Source of the DNA: Dactylellina haptotyla | Lineage: Eukaryota > Ascomycota > Orbiliomycetes > Orbiliales > Orbiliaceae | Direction of reading: 5' to 3' | DNA length: 64,000 nucleotides | Assembly: GCA_031310005.1 (NCBI GenBank) | Contig: CM062381.1 | Span: forward strand, 3,782,001-3,846,000 | Shown: positions 34,701 through 45,729 of the stretch, in pieces | How positions within the stretch are numbered: position 1 is the stretch's first letter | Layout: each line of letters begins with the position of its first letter | Notes under the pieces: model-generated | Databases searched by the model: none | Seen by the model: the letters and a program-made list of their open reading frames with translations, nothing else | What the model was told of the DNA's origin: nothing | Made by a program: the position numbers and the translations under genes

Positions 34701-35711
34701 GGATTCGGATATGAGGCGGTTGTTAGGCTCTTAATAGACAAAGGTGCGAATATGGAGGCGAAAGATGGTGATTATGGTCGAACGGCACTCTCTTGGGCAG
34801 TTAAAGAAGGACACGAGGCGATTGTTAGGCTCTTATTAGATAAGGGCGCTGATATAGAAGCGAAGGCTACAGGAGGTCGAACAGCACTATCTTTGGCCGC
34901 TGAAGGGGGACAAGAGGCGATTGTTAGGCTCTTATTAGATAAGGGTGCTGATATGGAGGTGGAGGATAGTACAGGTCGAACAGCGCTCTCTTGGGCTGCT
35001 ATCGCTATAGAAGAAGCAGCCATTAGATTATTAGTGAGTAAAGGTGCGAATATAGAGACGAGGGATAACTATGGTCGGACTGCTCTTTCTTGGGCGGCTC
35101 GATTGGCAAGAGAGGAAGTTGTTAGGCTCTTAATAGAAAAGGGAGCGAATATAGAGGCGAAAGATAAATTTGGTCAAACAGCGCTCATTTGGGCAGCTCG
35201 ACACGCACCAGAGGTCAGTTTTAAATTCACACTGGGTAAAAAATATTCGGTACCTCGAAAAAAACGAATGGCGGTTGTTAGGCTCTTATTAGATAATGGG
35301 GCGGATATGGAGGTAAAAAATAATACCGGCCAAACTGCACTTTATTGGGCAGCTATAAAGGGGCATGAGGCAGTTGTTAGACTCTTATTAGACAAGGGTG
35401 CAGATATGGAGGCAGTGGATAGTGTAGGTCATACGGCACTTTATTGGGCCGTTAGAAATAAACACGAGGCAGTTGTTAGGCTCTTACTAGACAAGGGTGC
35501 GAATGTGGAGGTGATGGGTAATAACGGTCAAACGGCACTCTTTTGGGCAGCTTATCATGGGGACGAAACAGTTGTTAAGCTCTTATTCGACAAGGGTGCG
35601 AATATAGATGTGGTGGATAGCAAAGGGCAAACGCCGCGCTCCTTCGCAGCTCGAACCCATCGCTGTCAACGACTAGACGCAGTTTTTAAACTCTTAGACA
35701 AGACGGCATAA
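31717..35711 (+). CDS. PNP_UDP - NACHT - ankyrin NLR, high-identity repeats
   Basis: Three exons, 31717-32599, 32697-33492 and 33548-35711; introns of 97 nt (GTTAGT..CAG) and 55 nt (GTAAGT..TAG) keep frame; 1280 residues. Residues 20-285 are PNP_UDP (YTVGWICALPKELAVAI, GIGAGIPSHVSLGDVVIS, CIEMEAAG, RGICDYADSNKND). NACHT follows: P-loop GMPGAGKT at 363-370, Walker B FIIVDAIDEC near 463-473. A helical winged-helix-type region lies at about 560-810. About 13 ankyrin repeats (HEAIVRLLLDKGAD-type) fill the C-terminus. Repeats are nearly identical to each other, which is typical of fungal NLR sensors under concerted evolution. Predicted cytosolic oligomerising immune/allorecognition receptor with an N-terminal nucleoside-phosphorylase effector. 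Introns sit at the same places as in the gene at 45730-50562. Confidence 0.93.
34320..35640 (+). repeat. tandem ankyrin-encoding DNA repeats
   Basis: About 13 units of 99-102 bp sharing blocks such as GTTAGGCTCTTATTAGA and GCGCTCTCTTGGGC. One unit near 35215-35275 carries an insertion (residues FTLGKKYSVPRKKR). Confidence 0.85.
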
Positions 35712-37402
35712 GATCTTAAACCTTACTATATAATAATACCTGGTCTCGCGGATAATACCCTAGAATCACATACGCTTATAGGGCAACTATTTGCCTGAAA
35801 GCTTTCAAGTCATCTCCAATCAGGCCCGGAAAATATTAAATTGAAGGCTCTAATACTCATGACATCCAGATATTAATCAAATCTATCCTTGAATTTGCAT
35901 CAAAGAGTCTCTTGCTTTTATTTATTCCAGTTCCCAAGCTTTTCCCCCAACGATATCCTGACATGCTCACATATCATATTGCGAAAGATACCTGGTGTCA
36001 ATCAGACCGATTAAGCTTTCCAGCTGAAAGGTTGATTTTGACACAGAATGTCGCCTTGTATATATATAAAGGAATACCAACCATTTGAAAACAAATTTGC
36101 AAATATAGTGCACGTGCTTTCATTAAGCTCGTAGAGAAAATACCGATGCATATATAGTAACTCAATAGACCGACGGCAATGATGTATAAGGGCTAAATAT
36201 TGAGCAGAAATCTGTATGTCGAGCAATGTTGCGATTCCAGTTCGACGGCAAATTTTCGAAGATATTTTCTTTAAGAGATTACATCATGTAAACTTTGTCT
36301 GAAGCATGGCAGATTTTTAGCGGTAGAGGTGGCAAAAGTTGAATCGAGCAAGCAGTTTCGTTACCCATTAACCGTGGCTACCCATTAACACGCACGTCTT
36401 TTAGCGGCTAACATGCAACTTAATCGACAAGACACAACTGAGATCACTTATGATTCTGCTATGTTCACTGTTCGACAAATTCAAGACAGTGTTATATTGA
36501 ATAAAAACATACAGAAAGATCCTTGCATTGTAAGAAGTCACGGTGATCGAGTCCTTCCAATGGATGGACTAGTAAAATTCCTGCGATAATTGTGTAGGGG
36601 GGGCGGAATTAAGGTCCTGTTCATGAGGCAAGTACAAGAAGTGAAGATTCCCGCCAATCCGAGTATTCGCGATTAATATTCGGGTTGTGTGATAAATTTT
36701 CACAATTTTATGATCTGGTAGATATTAGTGCGAACTGTAGCTTAAAATTCTAGTTACAAATTCATAGTCTCCTAGGATTCGATAAGCGTGAAGAGAAGAA
36801 ACGGGTCGCTGGCCTTTTATACCTAAATGTGACCAGCTAAACTTATCCTAGCCAGTTAAGGTGGTGTGGCAGTCGCGCCTGGACTTCTAAGACGCCCATC
36901 GATCATCTCTAGCAGGCTGTAGCATGCTAACGTTCCGACCACACTAGCAAGCAGAAGTAGAGCCACACAAAACGGCGAGAACAGCGACGATAAAATCATC
37001 AGTTCTTATTGAACGAATTTACAGCACTACTCCAACATATTTACGGACTGAATCCCATGTTTCACAATATTTTGGCATATATCGGCTATTATAGCAAGAA
37101 TTTTACAAACTTTTATAAAAATTTTGTGTTATAAGTTTGCATAGTAAACTGGTTTGTACGACCTAAAGGGCAGTGAGATCTCAAGACCAAATTTTGTTTA
37201 AATATATATGTATAAGTGGTTTTGCGCGTTATTACTTTGCCTGTTTCCTGTTTCCTGTTTGTTCGTTTGTAGGTTTCCTATTCAATAAGTCCACCAGATT
37301 ATTCTTCTTTCATCACAACTTGCAACAACCTTGCAACAACCCTGCATCACACAAACGACAACCTTGCAACCAGAACATCTCTCCATCACCAAACCCGTCA
37401 CA
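35712..37402. other. intergenic, nothing supported
   Basis: About 1.7 kb AT-rich DNA. CCTGTTTCCTGTTTGTTC-type short direct repeats at about 37241-37268 precede the small gene at 37403. Confidence 0.45.
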
Positions 37403-37898
37403 ATGAAGGTCCTCGTAAGTGCCTATCGTTTTAAATATTCTACTGCCATAAAAGCTTGCTAACGGTCAACTAAGCATTGATTTTTCCATACTACGTGCCG
37501 TCAGATGGCCGACAAGGTTAGGAGACTGTAGCCGATATATGCAGGCTGTGGCTGAATAATTACCGTTTCACCAGCTATATTCCACCCATCGTGATCGAGT
37601 TCCGCTCATTAGCATGATTGGGCTTACCGGTGCCATCTTCTGTGGGGTAAGCGACGAGCATTCGAATTCGAAAAAAGTTCATATATTAATTTTTCAATTC
37701 TTCCGCTAGCTTATTCATAACGACCTGAGGAATATGGAGAATCGTCTCGACAATCGTCTGAGCGGCCTTGATGGCCGCATTGGGGCTCTTTTGAATCGCG
37801 TTGAGGGCCGCATTGATGGTATCTATCAAATCCTTGTCGGAAAGAAACCCGTCGCTGAGAAGCCAGATGCCGTTGAGAAGCCCGCTATTGCCAGCTAG
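37403..37898 (+). CDS. tiny Gly-helix/coiled-coil protein (family copy C), micro-exons
   Basis: Four exons: 37403-37414 (12 nt, MKVL), 37505-37516 (12 nt, MADK), 37575-37646 (72 nt) and 37710-37898 (189 nt), all phase 0; 94 residues. The start has a good context (GTCACAATG). Exon 3 encodes a short hydrophobic, Gly-containing helix (PLISMIGLTGAIFCG) and exon 4 a charged amphipathic coiled coil (DLRNMENRLDNRLSGLDGRI) ending in a KP/EKP-rich tail. The layout matches copies A and B (hydrophobic exon of about 75 nt, then coil exon), but the Arg-rich leader exon is replaced by two 12-nt exons. The 12-nt second exon may be skipped, or may be an alternative start. Located between the NLR and C2H2 genes of the cluster. 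Confidence 0.65.
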
Positions 37899-39124
37899 AG
37901 GGAATGATAGTTAAATCTTACCAGGCGTATAGGGACTGCTGGTGGTTGGGTCCTATACACAAATAGGGAGGAGTGGGCCCTATTTTTTAATAATAATAAT
38001 AACAATAATAAAAATACTAATAATAATAAACCAAGTTGTATTCTCCCAATGTTCCGTAAACAATTTACTTCACGGCGTTGATGTAGATGTGTATAGCACT
38101 CGACTTCTGAGCATCAGCACCATTCGTACAAATATATACCCGACCGATGCGCGAGTTGATATCGATGATCTCAGAGAGAAAGCATCATTTCCCTCCGACC
38201 CTAGGACAGCGCCTAGAGTAAACCGATGCAGAAAGATGATTAGAAGAGAAATCTTGTCGATGAAATCAAAAATAGCGCGAGTGGAGTGCGCGAAGATATT
38301 TCGTTAGGGTGAAAGCACAGTGTTGTGCAATGTGGATTTATGTACGAAATTCTACCACTTTATGATCTGGCACTGTTCCCACCTGGTAAGTATGCTATAC
38401 AAAACATGGTGGGTGTTGTTGCCCTTTTATAGTCTGGCAGGGTTTTGGGGTACGGCGCCAAGAGGCGTGCGGAGTGCCCAAAGACAATTTGTAACGGTGG
38501 AAGTGCTGGCTACAACCAAAACGCAAAAACTGGCTTTCGCGACAAAAAAACTTGAAGGGCGAGAAAAAGGAAATGGAAAAAAAAAAGAGCGAGGGGGAGG
38601 CGCAGTATTTATACATCCGCTGAAAGAGAGGCGGAAAAGCAATTACCAGGCAGGATCCAGCAGCAGCACAAGCTGCGCCCCACAACACAACATCCAGTCT
38701 CGAGCAGCAACGCGGTGATCCGAAGGTTTCTTGGGCCGTTCACGCCACAGATGAATATTAATTGGAGTCCTTTCCACAAACCCGCAAAGTTCAATAAAGT
38801 TCCTGTAATCCGGTTCGCGCCTAGGAACAATATACACTCTATCGGGGCTTATGAAAGTGCCTTCGATCCGAAGTCCGTTGAGCGATTGGTGTAATTGTAG
38901 GGGTTGCGTCGTTCACTCTACAGCCCCCAGTATCTCGTGATTAATATTGAGAGGGAAGCAGCCAAAAATGAGGGCCAATCTTAAACCTCAACTAAGTACG
39001 TATTTACCTACATTATCCAATCTAAAAAAGAAAGAAAACAGAACGTTCAAAATCAACTATTTGATCCAAGAGTCAAGAACACCATGTACGCGCATGTATC
39101 GTTAAAAGACAGCTTGATAATCGC
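37899..39124. other. intergenic with dispersed repeats
   Basis: AAT-type microsatellite at about 37987-38032, dispersed repeat 38259-38395, and a further copy of its core near 38470-38508. No gene. Confidence 0.5.
38259..38395 (+). repeat. dispersed repeat, copy 2 (partner 13288-13424)
   Basis: Aligns over its full length with the first copy; transition-rich differences (for example CGAGTGGAGTGCGCG versus CGAGCGGAGTGCCCG). Confidence 0.75.
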
Positions 39125-40626
39125 TCATATGAGATTTGCTATGTCATCTGCCTTTTGGACAAGAAGTAGAGCCAGCCGATCTGTTTGGTAACAAAGGAAA
39201 GTGAACTCCAACTCCTCGACCAGTTCGCCAACACTCGACAAGCGGGAATTGCGATGAGGATTTACCAGCTCCCAACAAGTCCAGGAGAATTCTGGATCGA
39301 AAAAATTAGTCGTCATCCACTCCTCAAAGTCTTGGCGAAGTTCGCCGATATTCTCGAAGAAGAATCTCTTTGGGCCTTTAGCCTCCTCAGACTCGGATGG
39401 TTCATGGCGCCGGGCTATATGGAGCATTCGCCTTTTCACCACAGTAGTTTGATAACTATCTCCTGGATCGCCATCGCGTATTTCATAAGATCGAAAACTA
39501 AGGTTGCCAGGCCTACTACCCGACCCGTGGTTTGAGTGATACGCGTTAAGATCGAGGACTTGCGGTGTAACGGAGCGGGGATTGGAAACATTTGAATGCT
39601 TATTTTGTTGCCTTCCGCATTTAACCACACTTTTTCTACTCCTGCTTGGTCGCACTGGAGAAGTTGTTGCTTCCTCACCTGGCACCCTCTTTGAAAGAGC
39701 CTCGCTATAAACAGCTAGATCTTGTATTTTGTGGCAGGCGTCCTCATCGAAGTCTAGAGGATTCCTTGTTCAGCTTTCATCAAATATCCGATAATTCTAA
39801 AGTTATCAATGAGGTGAAACATACATGGACTCGGCACGTCTGCCACCCAATCCGGAAATAGGGCCAAGAAGATTTCTTCCCAGCTTCGTGAAGCTCGAAT
39901 GTGATCCGGTAGTACTTTATTGAAATGATTTCTCTTTATATGCTCTCTGAAATAGTGGTGTAGAGTAGGTTAGCCAGAAGTCTCGATCACTGAACTAGTC
40001 TTGCGACTAGGTAACTTACTTTATACCAGAGAGATAACTTCTCGAGATAGCTTTACAGGCTCTATACTTATGGGGGTTCGACTTCGCAAACGGGCAGGCG
40101 AGTTTAGAAGCGAAAATGATTTGGGAGTTACTGATACTTGAGGCTCTTGTAGAGTTATTTTTGCTAGAAGCTAAAATGGTGTTATAAGTTTGATTTAAAA
40201 TGTTTTCTATGCATAGCTAGTTCTAAAGAAGGGTCGGAACCAACCTTTTGAAAGATTACTAGGCTCCAGAGGCCCTATAAAACCAGGTAATTCTTCGTCG
40301 TTGGAGTTAGTGATGAGAGTAGTTTCCACTGGGCTTAGCAGATCAACGTCGAGGTTAAACGATTCCCATGGCTCACTGTCAGTCATAGATTGGGTGTATT
40401 GAATCAGGTCCGCAAATGGAAAGGGAGATGGTGTTGACATTGGAGATAAATTTCCCGGAACCAAGAAATTACGGGATAGATTCTGTGGCTCAGATGGTTC
40501 CTTCATAGGGGAGTGATGTGAGGAACATTCTCCCTTTTGACGGTGTGATAAGCGACCATTCTCGCTTGCGAATGCGGTATGACAATGCTCGCATAGGAAA
40601 ACGGTATGATTATGAATTGATTCCAT
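39125..40626 (-). CDS. C2H2-type zinc-finger protein, four exons
   Basis: Exons 40626-40245, 40170-40020, 39946-39825 and 39753-39125 (minus); introns 74, 73 and 71 nt; 1284 nt, 427 residues, all phases closing. Residues 10-35 hold a C2HC finger (CEHCHTAFASENGRLSHRQK, then GEC). After a Ser/Pro-rich acidic region comes a second unit, KLACPFAKSNPHKYRAC, ending KKEHIKRNH. Then RSWEEIFLALFPDW and VPSPYFDEDACHK follow; this order (CPF..KY..C, H.KR.H, W..I...LFP, PSPY) is the signature of a large family of uncharacterised Pezizomycotina zinc-finger proteins. The C-terminal exon has basic and Ser-rich segments and ends in a helical region. No signal or membrane segment; probably nuclear or cytosolic. 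Role unknown. Confidence 0.8.
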
Positions 40627-41510
40627 ACTACCTGAAACTTTAGGACGTGTATGTTACCAAACCTCAGCACGGTGATAAAGGCCCAGTTCTCTCACTAAGA
40701 TTTGATCCCTGTTACAAATGCCTCTGTGCTGTTAACAGCTGTTTACTATAGGAAGGGCGAGTGGGAAGGAGGTGGGGGCTCAAAAGATGTAGGGCGCGAT
40801 TAAGTCTAGGCAGAGATGACAGTAGTGTTCAACGCGGATAAAGCCGAGATTTTGACATCTCAAAATAAAGTGGCATAATAGAAGATTAAAGGTGTTTCTG
40901 TTCCCTAAGTCTCAACACTGGTCTGAAATATGAACAACTTCGCCCGAAATGTGTTGTGGGCCTTGTCCTGGAAAAGTGGAATGCCATAAACGGTTAGCTC
41001 CGAGATTCCAGCGCGTGGATGCGCCTCTGATTGGCTGGTCCATTCATTAGCTGGGAGGCTGGCAGCACCAGGTCTGGCTCGGTTCACTCTGTGCGTAACT
41101 TGCAGCACGGGTATTCTGGGAGAGCCAGCCACTGTTGAACAGGGCGGTATTTGGCCGAGAAACACACAAGTATCCCCCACGAGATAGAGGTGTATACCCG
41201 TATGTACTTTTTGCATGTTATGGATTTCTCGTGAGACGCCATGCAAACGGGGTCACTTTTTGTATCTAACTCACCTGCTTACAATGACAATGACTCGAGC
41301 ACGTCGGCCCGCAGTACAATAGCGCCCGATATTGTGAACCCTGTGTATTCGTACTTCATACAAGCCACTTGCACCATTCCGACCACTCTTATGATCATAT
41401 GATAATTTAACTGGATGGTCACTACTCGATGAAATAGCGGCAGGCTTTTACCGGGTTTATAAAGACGCTTTTAAAGGATACTTGTAGCTGAATGGTTACC
41501 CGAACGAATC
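40627..41510. other. intergenic between divergent C2H2 and Clr5 genes
   Basis: About 0.9 kb; no gene supported. Likely holds both promoters. Confidence 0.5.
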
Positions 41511-44212
41511 ATGGAATTGCAATGGAAACCGACCCAGGCGATCCCACGACAGAAGAAGAAGCGGATAACCAAAAGCTTGAAAGAGAGAGATGTTGAAAGA
41601 TACAAATCCATCATTCTCCAGCACGTCCACTCTGGCACGTATCAATCGGCGATCGAAACATTGAGGGATGTACATCGATTTGAACTCAGGTCAGCTCGAG
41701 TATTATCATACTCCCGCATATACCCTTTGAGCTTTTATCAGGACAGAACGTCAACGTGAAACTCGAATCTTACGGAAAGGTTACACGGGGCTAACTGATG
41801 CAATTTATATAGCATGGACCAGCTGAAGAAGTTTCTTAAAATATGGAATCATCAAAAGAGACCACGGAGAGTCCCGTCAGCCGAGCTATCGCATCAAATT
41901 GAAATGCAAATACTCGCACAGCAAACGCCACTACCCGCTAGAAACCCATTTACTGGTATACCAAAGGGGGACCCAGGAACCACGGGTATCCTGAACTCGG
42001 CCAAGTCTACTTCCGTTACTGCTACCTCAATTGCGACTTGGTCATCTCATGAAAGGTATTCCGCAACCATTTGATGCAAATCCCCTGAAATATTATTTCG
42101 TTTGGTCTGACGTTGGAAATAGGCATATTAGCGATTCATGGAGCTTGAAGTTACGATACAACCCGACAAAATATCGCCAACAGCCCCAACTGCAGGCTCA
42201 AGGCTATGCTAATAATTTATCTCTAGATTCTGAGATTGAAACTCTCCTAGGCGCCATGGAGAACCTCGAATCTGCATCTTCTAAAGAGCCAAAGGAGCAA
42301 ATTTTAAGGCAAATACTACCCCGTTTCGCACACTCAGCGACTTTGACCCAGAGTCTGTGGACAAGCAGGAAAAAGTTCAATCCTCGTGACAGCGAAGGTC
42401 TCGAGGAAGCATTCCATGAGGTGAAAGACCTTCTTGGCTGCTTAGGCAATAATTCCATCTCAGGAACACATGACGATTTGGAACCAAACATAGTCTCCAC
42501 CACCTCGATTCGTGATTTCCAGCGTGAGATTTCAACGATCTCTTGGACGAATCAGCGAGTCAGGCATCTATGTGCCTTTCAGGCAGAAAGAACAGGCAAC
42601 GTCAACTCCTACGTCTCGATAAGTAAAAAGCAGTTCAGAAGTCTCACGGGTGAAATCTTCGAAAAGATTGAATTGAAAACCTTGTTTATCCACAATACGG
42701 ATTCTTCAGCCTCTAGGTCTTCAAACCCGAACCGAAGAGCGTTGGCAATGAGGATACTATACCAATCTGCAGAACGTTATATTCCCAAGATATCGATACA
42801 TTTGAATGTTTATCAACAGATACCGTTAGCCGAAGGTGCAGATGACATTCTAAATGCGGCTTTACACGGAAATTTAGCAAAAATTCAAGATCGATGCTCA
42901 AAAGGAGAATGGTCACTATGGACTTGTGATCAAAATGGAGCGAATCCTCTTAGCGTAAGATCCTACCTTTCAAATTGATCATGATTCTCAAAAGGGCGAA
43001 TATATTAACAAAGGTTCTTTGACTAGTATTTGATATATGGGGCATTTAATAATCTGGATTCTCAAGAAGAATACATGGAGTTACTTGCGCTTATCGTCAG
43101 CGAAGCCCCTGATATCTGCTTCATGCTGAGCGAAGGCGGTATATCGTAAGGCTATTGCATTCACATTCGTAGTATTTTAATCTTAGTCGCTAAGCCTGCT
43201 GAATATTTAGGATACTACAATTTCTCGCTATGTCTTTGTCTAAGAGTTATCCAACCAAACAAGTCCAGGAGGAAAGTTATAAAATTACCGATAAAATATT
43301 AAGATATCTCATATTCGCTGGTTACGACTTTTCTGACGACCGGTATGGGCTACTTTCGTGTCTCGTTCTTGGATCAACTGTAAGAATTAACTCCCCTCTG
43401 CCTTGTGAAATAACAATGTTGACAATTTATTTCTTTAGGATAACGTACGAACAATTCTATACAACGAAAACTTCTACGTAGATGTGGATAGTGTCATGGT
43501 TGCGACATTTCTTACGTATGTCGGAGACCCTACAAATATACACACTGGTGAGATCTCGTCAACCGAAATACTCCCAGAAGCCCCGCTACAAGAAGCGCCA
43601 CAAATCTTTGATCTTCCCGAGAAACTCGGCATGTTGCTCGGGAAGCTTGTTAAAAATACGGAAAAGAGTATCGATATCGCCTACCAATGTGTGCAGGCGC
43701 TTCTTAAATTCCGCCGAAAGATACTATTCAACGATCTAGTTGAATCACTTGTGATGGCGATAGATGCTGTTGGTGATATATATCATCCCAATACAAGGAA
43801 AGTCGCATCTTACGGCCCTTTTTGTGTTACGGCCCACTGGTCCGGAAATCAGGAACAGTGGTATGCAGCACTGTCTAAATGCAAGCACAGCTACACATAC
43901 CTGCAAGCTCTCTCCTGGGAAGCTGAGTATTCGGGTGTTAGCCTGGATGATTACTATCGAGGCTTGTCAGGGGCTGCTGGATTGAGGACACATCTTCACT
44001 CTAATGGTTTTATAGTCGGTGCCGATCGTATACGTATAGATTATGGCAATAACGATATTGAAATAGGAGGTACGGATGCAATGGATATCGTACAGCGAAT
44101 TCTGAATGAGAGGGGTTCTGATATACAGCAAAAACTGAATGAGAATGGCGCGTCTTTGTCGCTCGAGGATGGGGTGTTCGGTCAGCCACCGGCCACAAAT
44201 AATGGAGAATGA
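41511..44212 (+). CDS. Clr5-domain protein with ankyrin-like C-terminus, six exons
   Basis: Exons 41511-41689, 41813-42055, 42123-42954, 43027-43145, 43211-43379 and 43439-44212; all junctions in phase; 771 residues. The first intron interrupts the Clr5 domain (PF14420): SIILQHVHSGTYQSAIETLR..HRFELS then MDQLKKFLKIWNHQK. Clr5 is a DNA-binding-like three-helix domain named from fission yeast Clr5, common at the N-terminus of fungal ankyrin proteins. The centre (about 140-400) is helical without known domain. The region encoded by exons 3-5 (ADDILNAALHGNLAKI, ANPLSYLIYGAFNN, LRYLIFAGYDFSD) looks like diverged ankyrin repeats. The last exon is unassigned helical sequence. Lies between the C2H2 gene (divergent) and an ankyrin pseudogene; probably nuclear. 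Function unknown. Confidence 0.82.
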
Positions 44213-44892
44213 CTGCCATTCGTCTTGCTGGTAGATTCTTAGGGGATATTCCCGTAAGTTTAGTAGTTTATGTCTATATCAGGTTGACACGTTAGAACAC
44301 CGAGGAAGTTGAGGCAAAGCGTTGGGCTACCACTGGCAATTGAATATTAAATAATCATGGACATGGAGAGCAAAATCATTCACTCCATTCCTCATCATAT
44401 ATACACCCATATAAAAGTAGTATCGTATCGTTGGGGATTCTGACCAGGTAAAACGGCTTCAGAAGTGAAGTCTTTGTATTTGATGCAGGCAAGTATAACC
44501 CCAGCACCAGCAGCACTGATTTGCGTTGAAACCACAACGTTCAGTCGTTCGGTTCGACAAAATTAACTTGTAAACATATGTTAACATAGCAAGCCAAAGC
44601 GTGGAGGTGTTTGGGTTCCTGTTCGACAACACATAACCGCTTCTCGACTTCCCCTCATTCAGCTTGCCGATATCAGATTCTACCTTCTTTTCATTTCATT
44701 TGAACTCCCTTAGAAACCTAAACTTCATTGCAGGACACATACTCTAGTTGTTGTTTTGTCACAGTTTTATAGTTCTATTGGAGATTACCTGAACTCCCAC
44801 CGGTACCACGTGGCCACCCTGCACGCCAAAGCTTCGTCTCAAGGACCCTAAGCCCTGCCTCGCTGGCGCCACAGTCGATTTTGGTCAAAATC
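44213..44892. other. intergenic
   Basis: Nothing supported between the Clr5 gene and the ankyrin pseudogene. Confidence 0.45.
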
Positions 44893-45397
44893 CCACCTGG
44901 GGGTTTGAAGGAGCTGTCTCAGCCAGATTTAATGACATTGCAGAACTATACCTAGATAGAGAGATGATCAAGATCGATACACCAACTATATGCGATGAGT
45001 ATCCAATCCACGAGGCTGCGGAAAGTGGGAATCTAGATATGGTTAAATAGTTATTAAAAAAGGGAGCGTCAACCAGACAGTCTAGTGATAAAAGGTATCT
45101 GGCGATTCATAGAGTAGCGCGGGCTGAGGGTATTGACGAAATCATCGAAGTTGTGAGTTTTTGTTGACTCGGGATCCCGAAACTGTAAACTTTCAAACGA
45201 TAAAGGGCGATACTCCTTTACACCGCGCGGTTTGTAACGATAACCAAAAGGTTATCCGTTTGCTCGCAAAACCAGGTGCGAATCCATTTATTAAGAACAA
45301 CGCTGGTCTAACCCCTCGACAACTTGGCAAGCAGGAAGGTATAAAACCGGATGTGTGTAGCGCTTTGAAGAGAGTAGAGGCAAATTATTCTCGATAA
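44893..45397 (+). pseudogene. ankyrin-repeat pseudogene
   Basis: Frame from about 44899 encodes an ankyrin segment (YPIHEAAESGNLDMVK) then a TAG at 45048-45050 in the middle of the repeat, continuing LLKKGAS. Near 45155 a one-base shift (IIEV to EFLLTRDPE) leads into a second, intact ankyrin unit (GDTPLHRAVCNDNQKVIRLL) that ends at 45397. Two lesions in one short ankyrin tract make this a decayed 3' end of a former ankyrin gene; no 5' domain remains. Confidence 0.75.
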
Positions 45398-45729
45398 TGA
45401 GAGATCGAGGAGGCTAGCTGAGCCTACCGCAGTAGAAAATTCGCGTGTTCTAGGTTGAGCTCAAATCAAAGGCGGATTCTGTGTGTATTGGATATGTTAT
45501 CCCCATAAACTATGTCTACTCATACTCTCCTTGTCGTCGTTAAGAAAATCCAAGTTTTTAAATCAGAAATATATATATATATACATTTCAGATTCGACGG
45601 TAGGAGATCCCAAACTAGATAAGAAACTACTTTGGCTACGTGAAACCTTCACTGCTGTGATTCGAATCAACTAGAGCTGGAGATCATGGATTGCTAGAAT
45701 CCTTAGGAACTTATATTCCATCATATCAT
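45398..45729. other. intergenic between converging ankyrin genes
   Basis: AT dinucleotide run at about 45568-45582. No gene. Confidence 0.5.

Noticed and set aside
31717-35711. Three separate genes or a pseudogene with stops
   Set aside because: Both stops fall in introns with canonical sites that rejoin domains in frame; the paralogue has the same introns.
38320-38718. 132-codon frame and its antisense shadows
   Set aside because: Lies in dispersed repeat copies and low-complexity GA-rich sequence.
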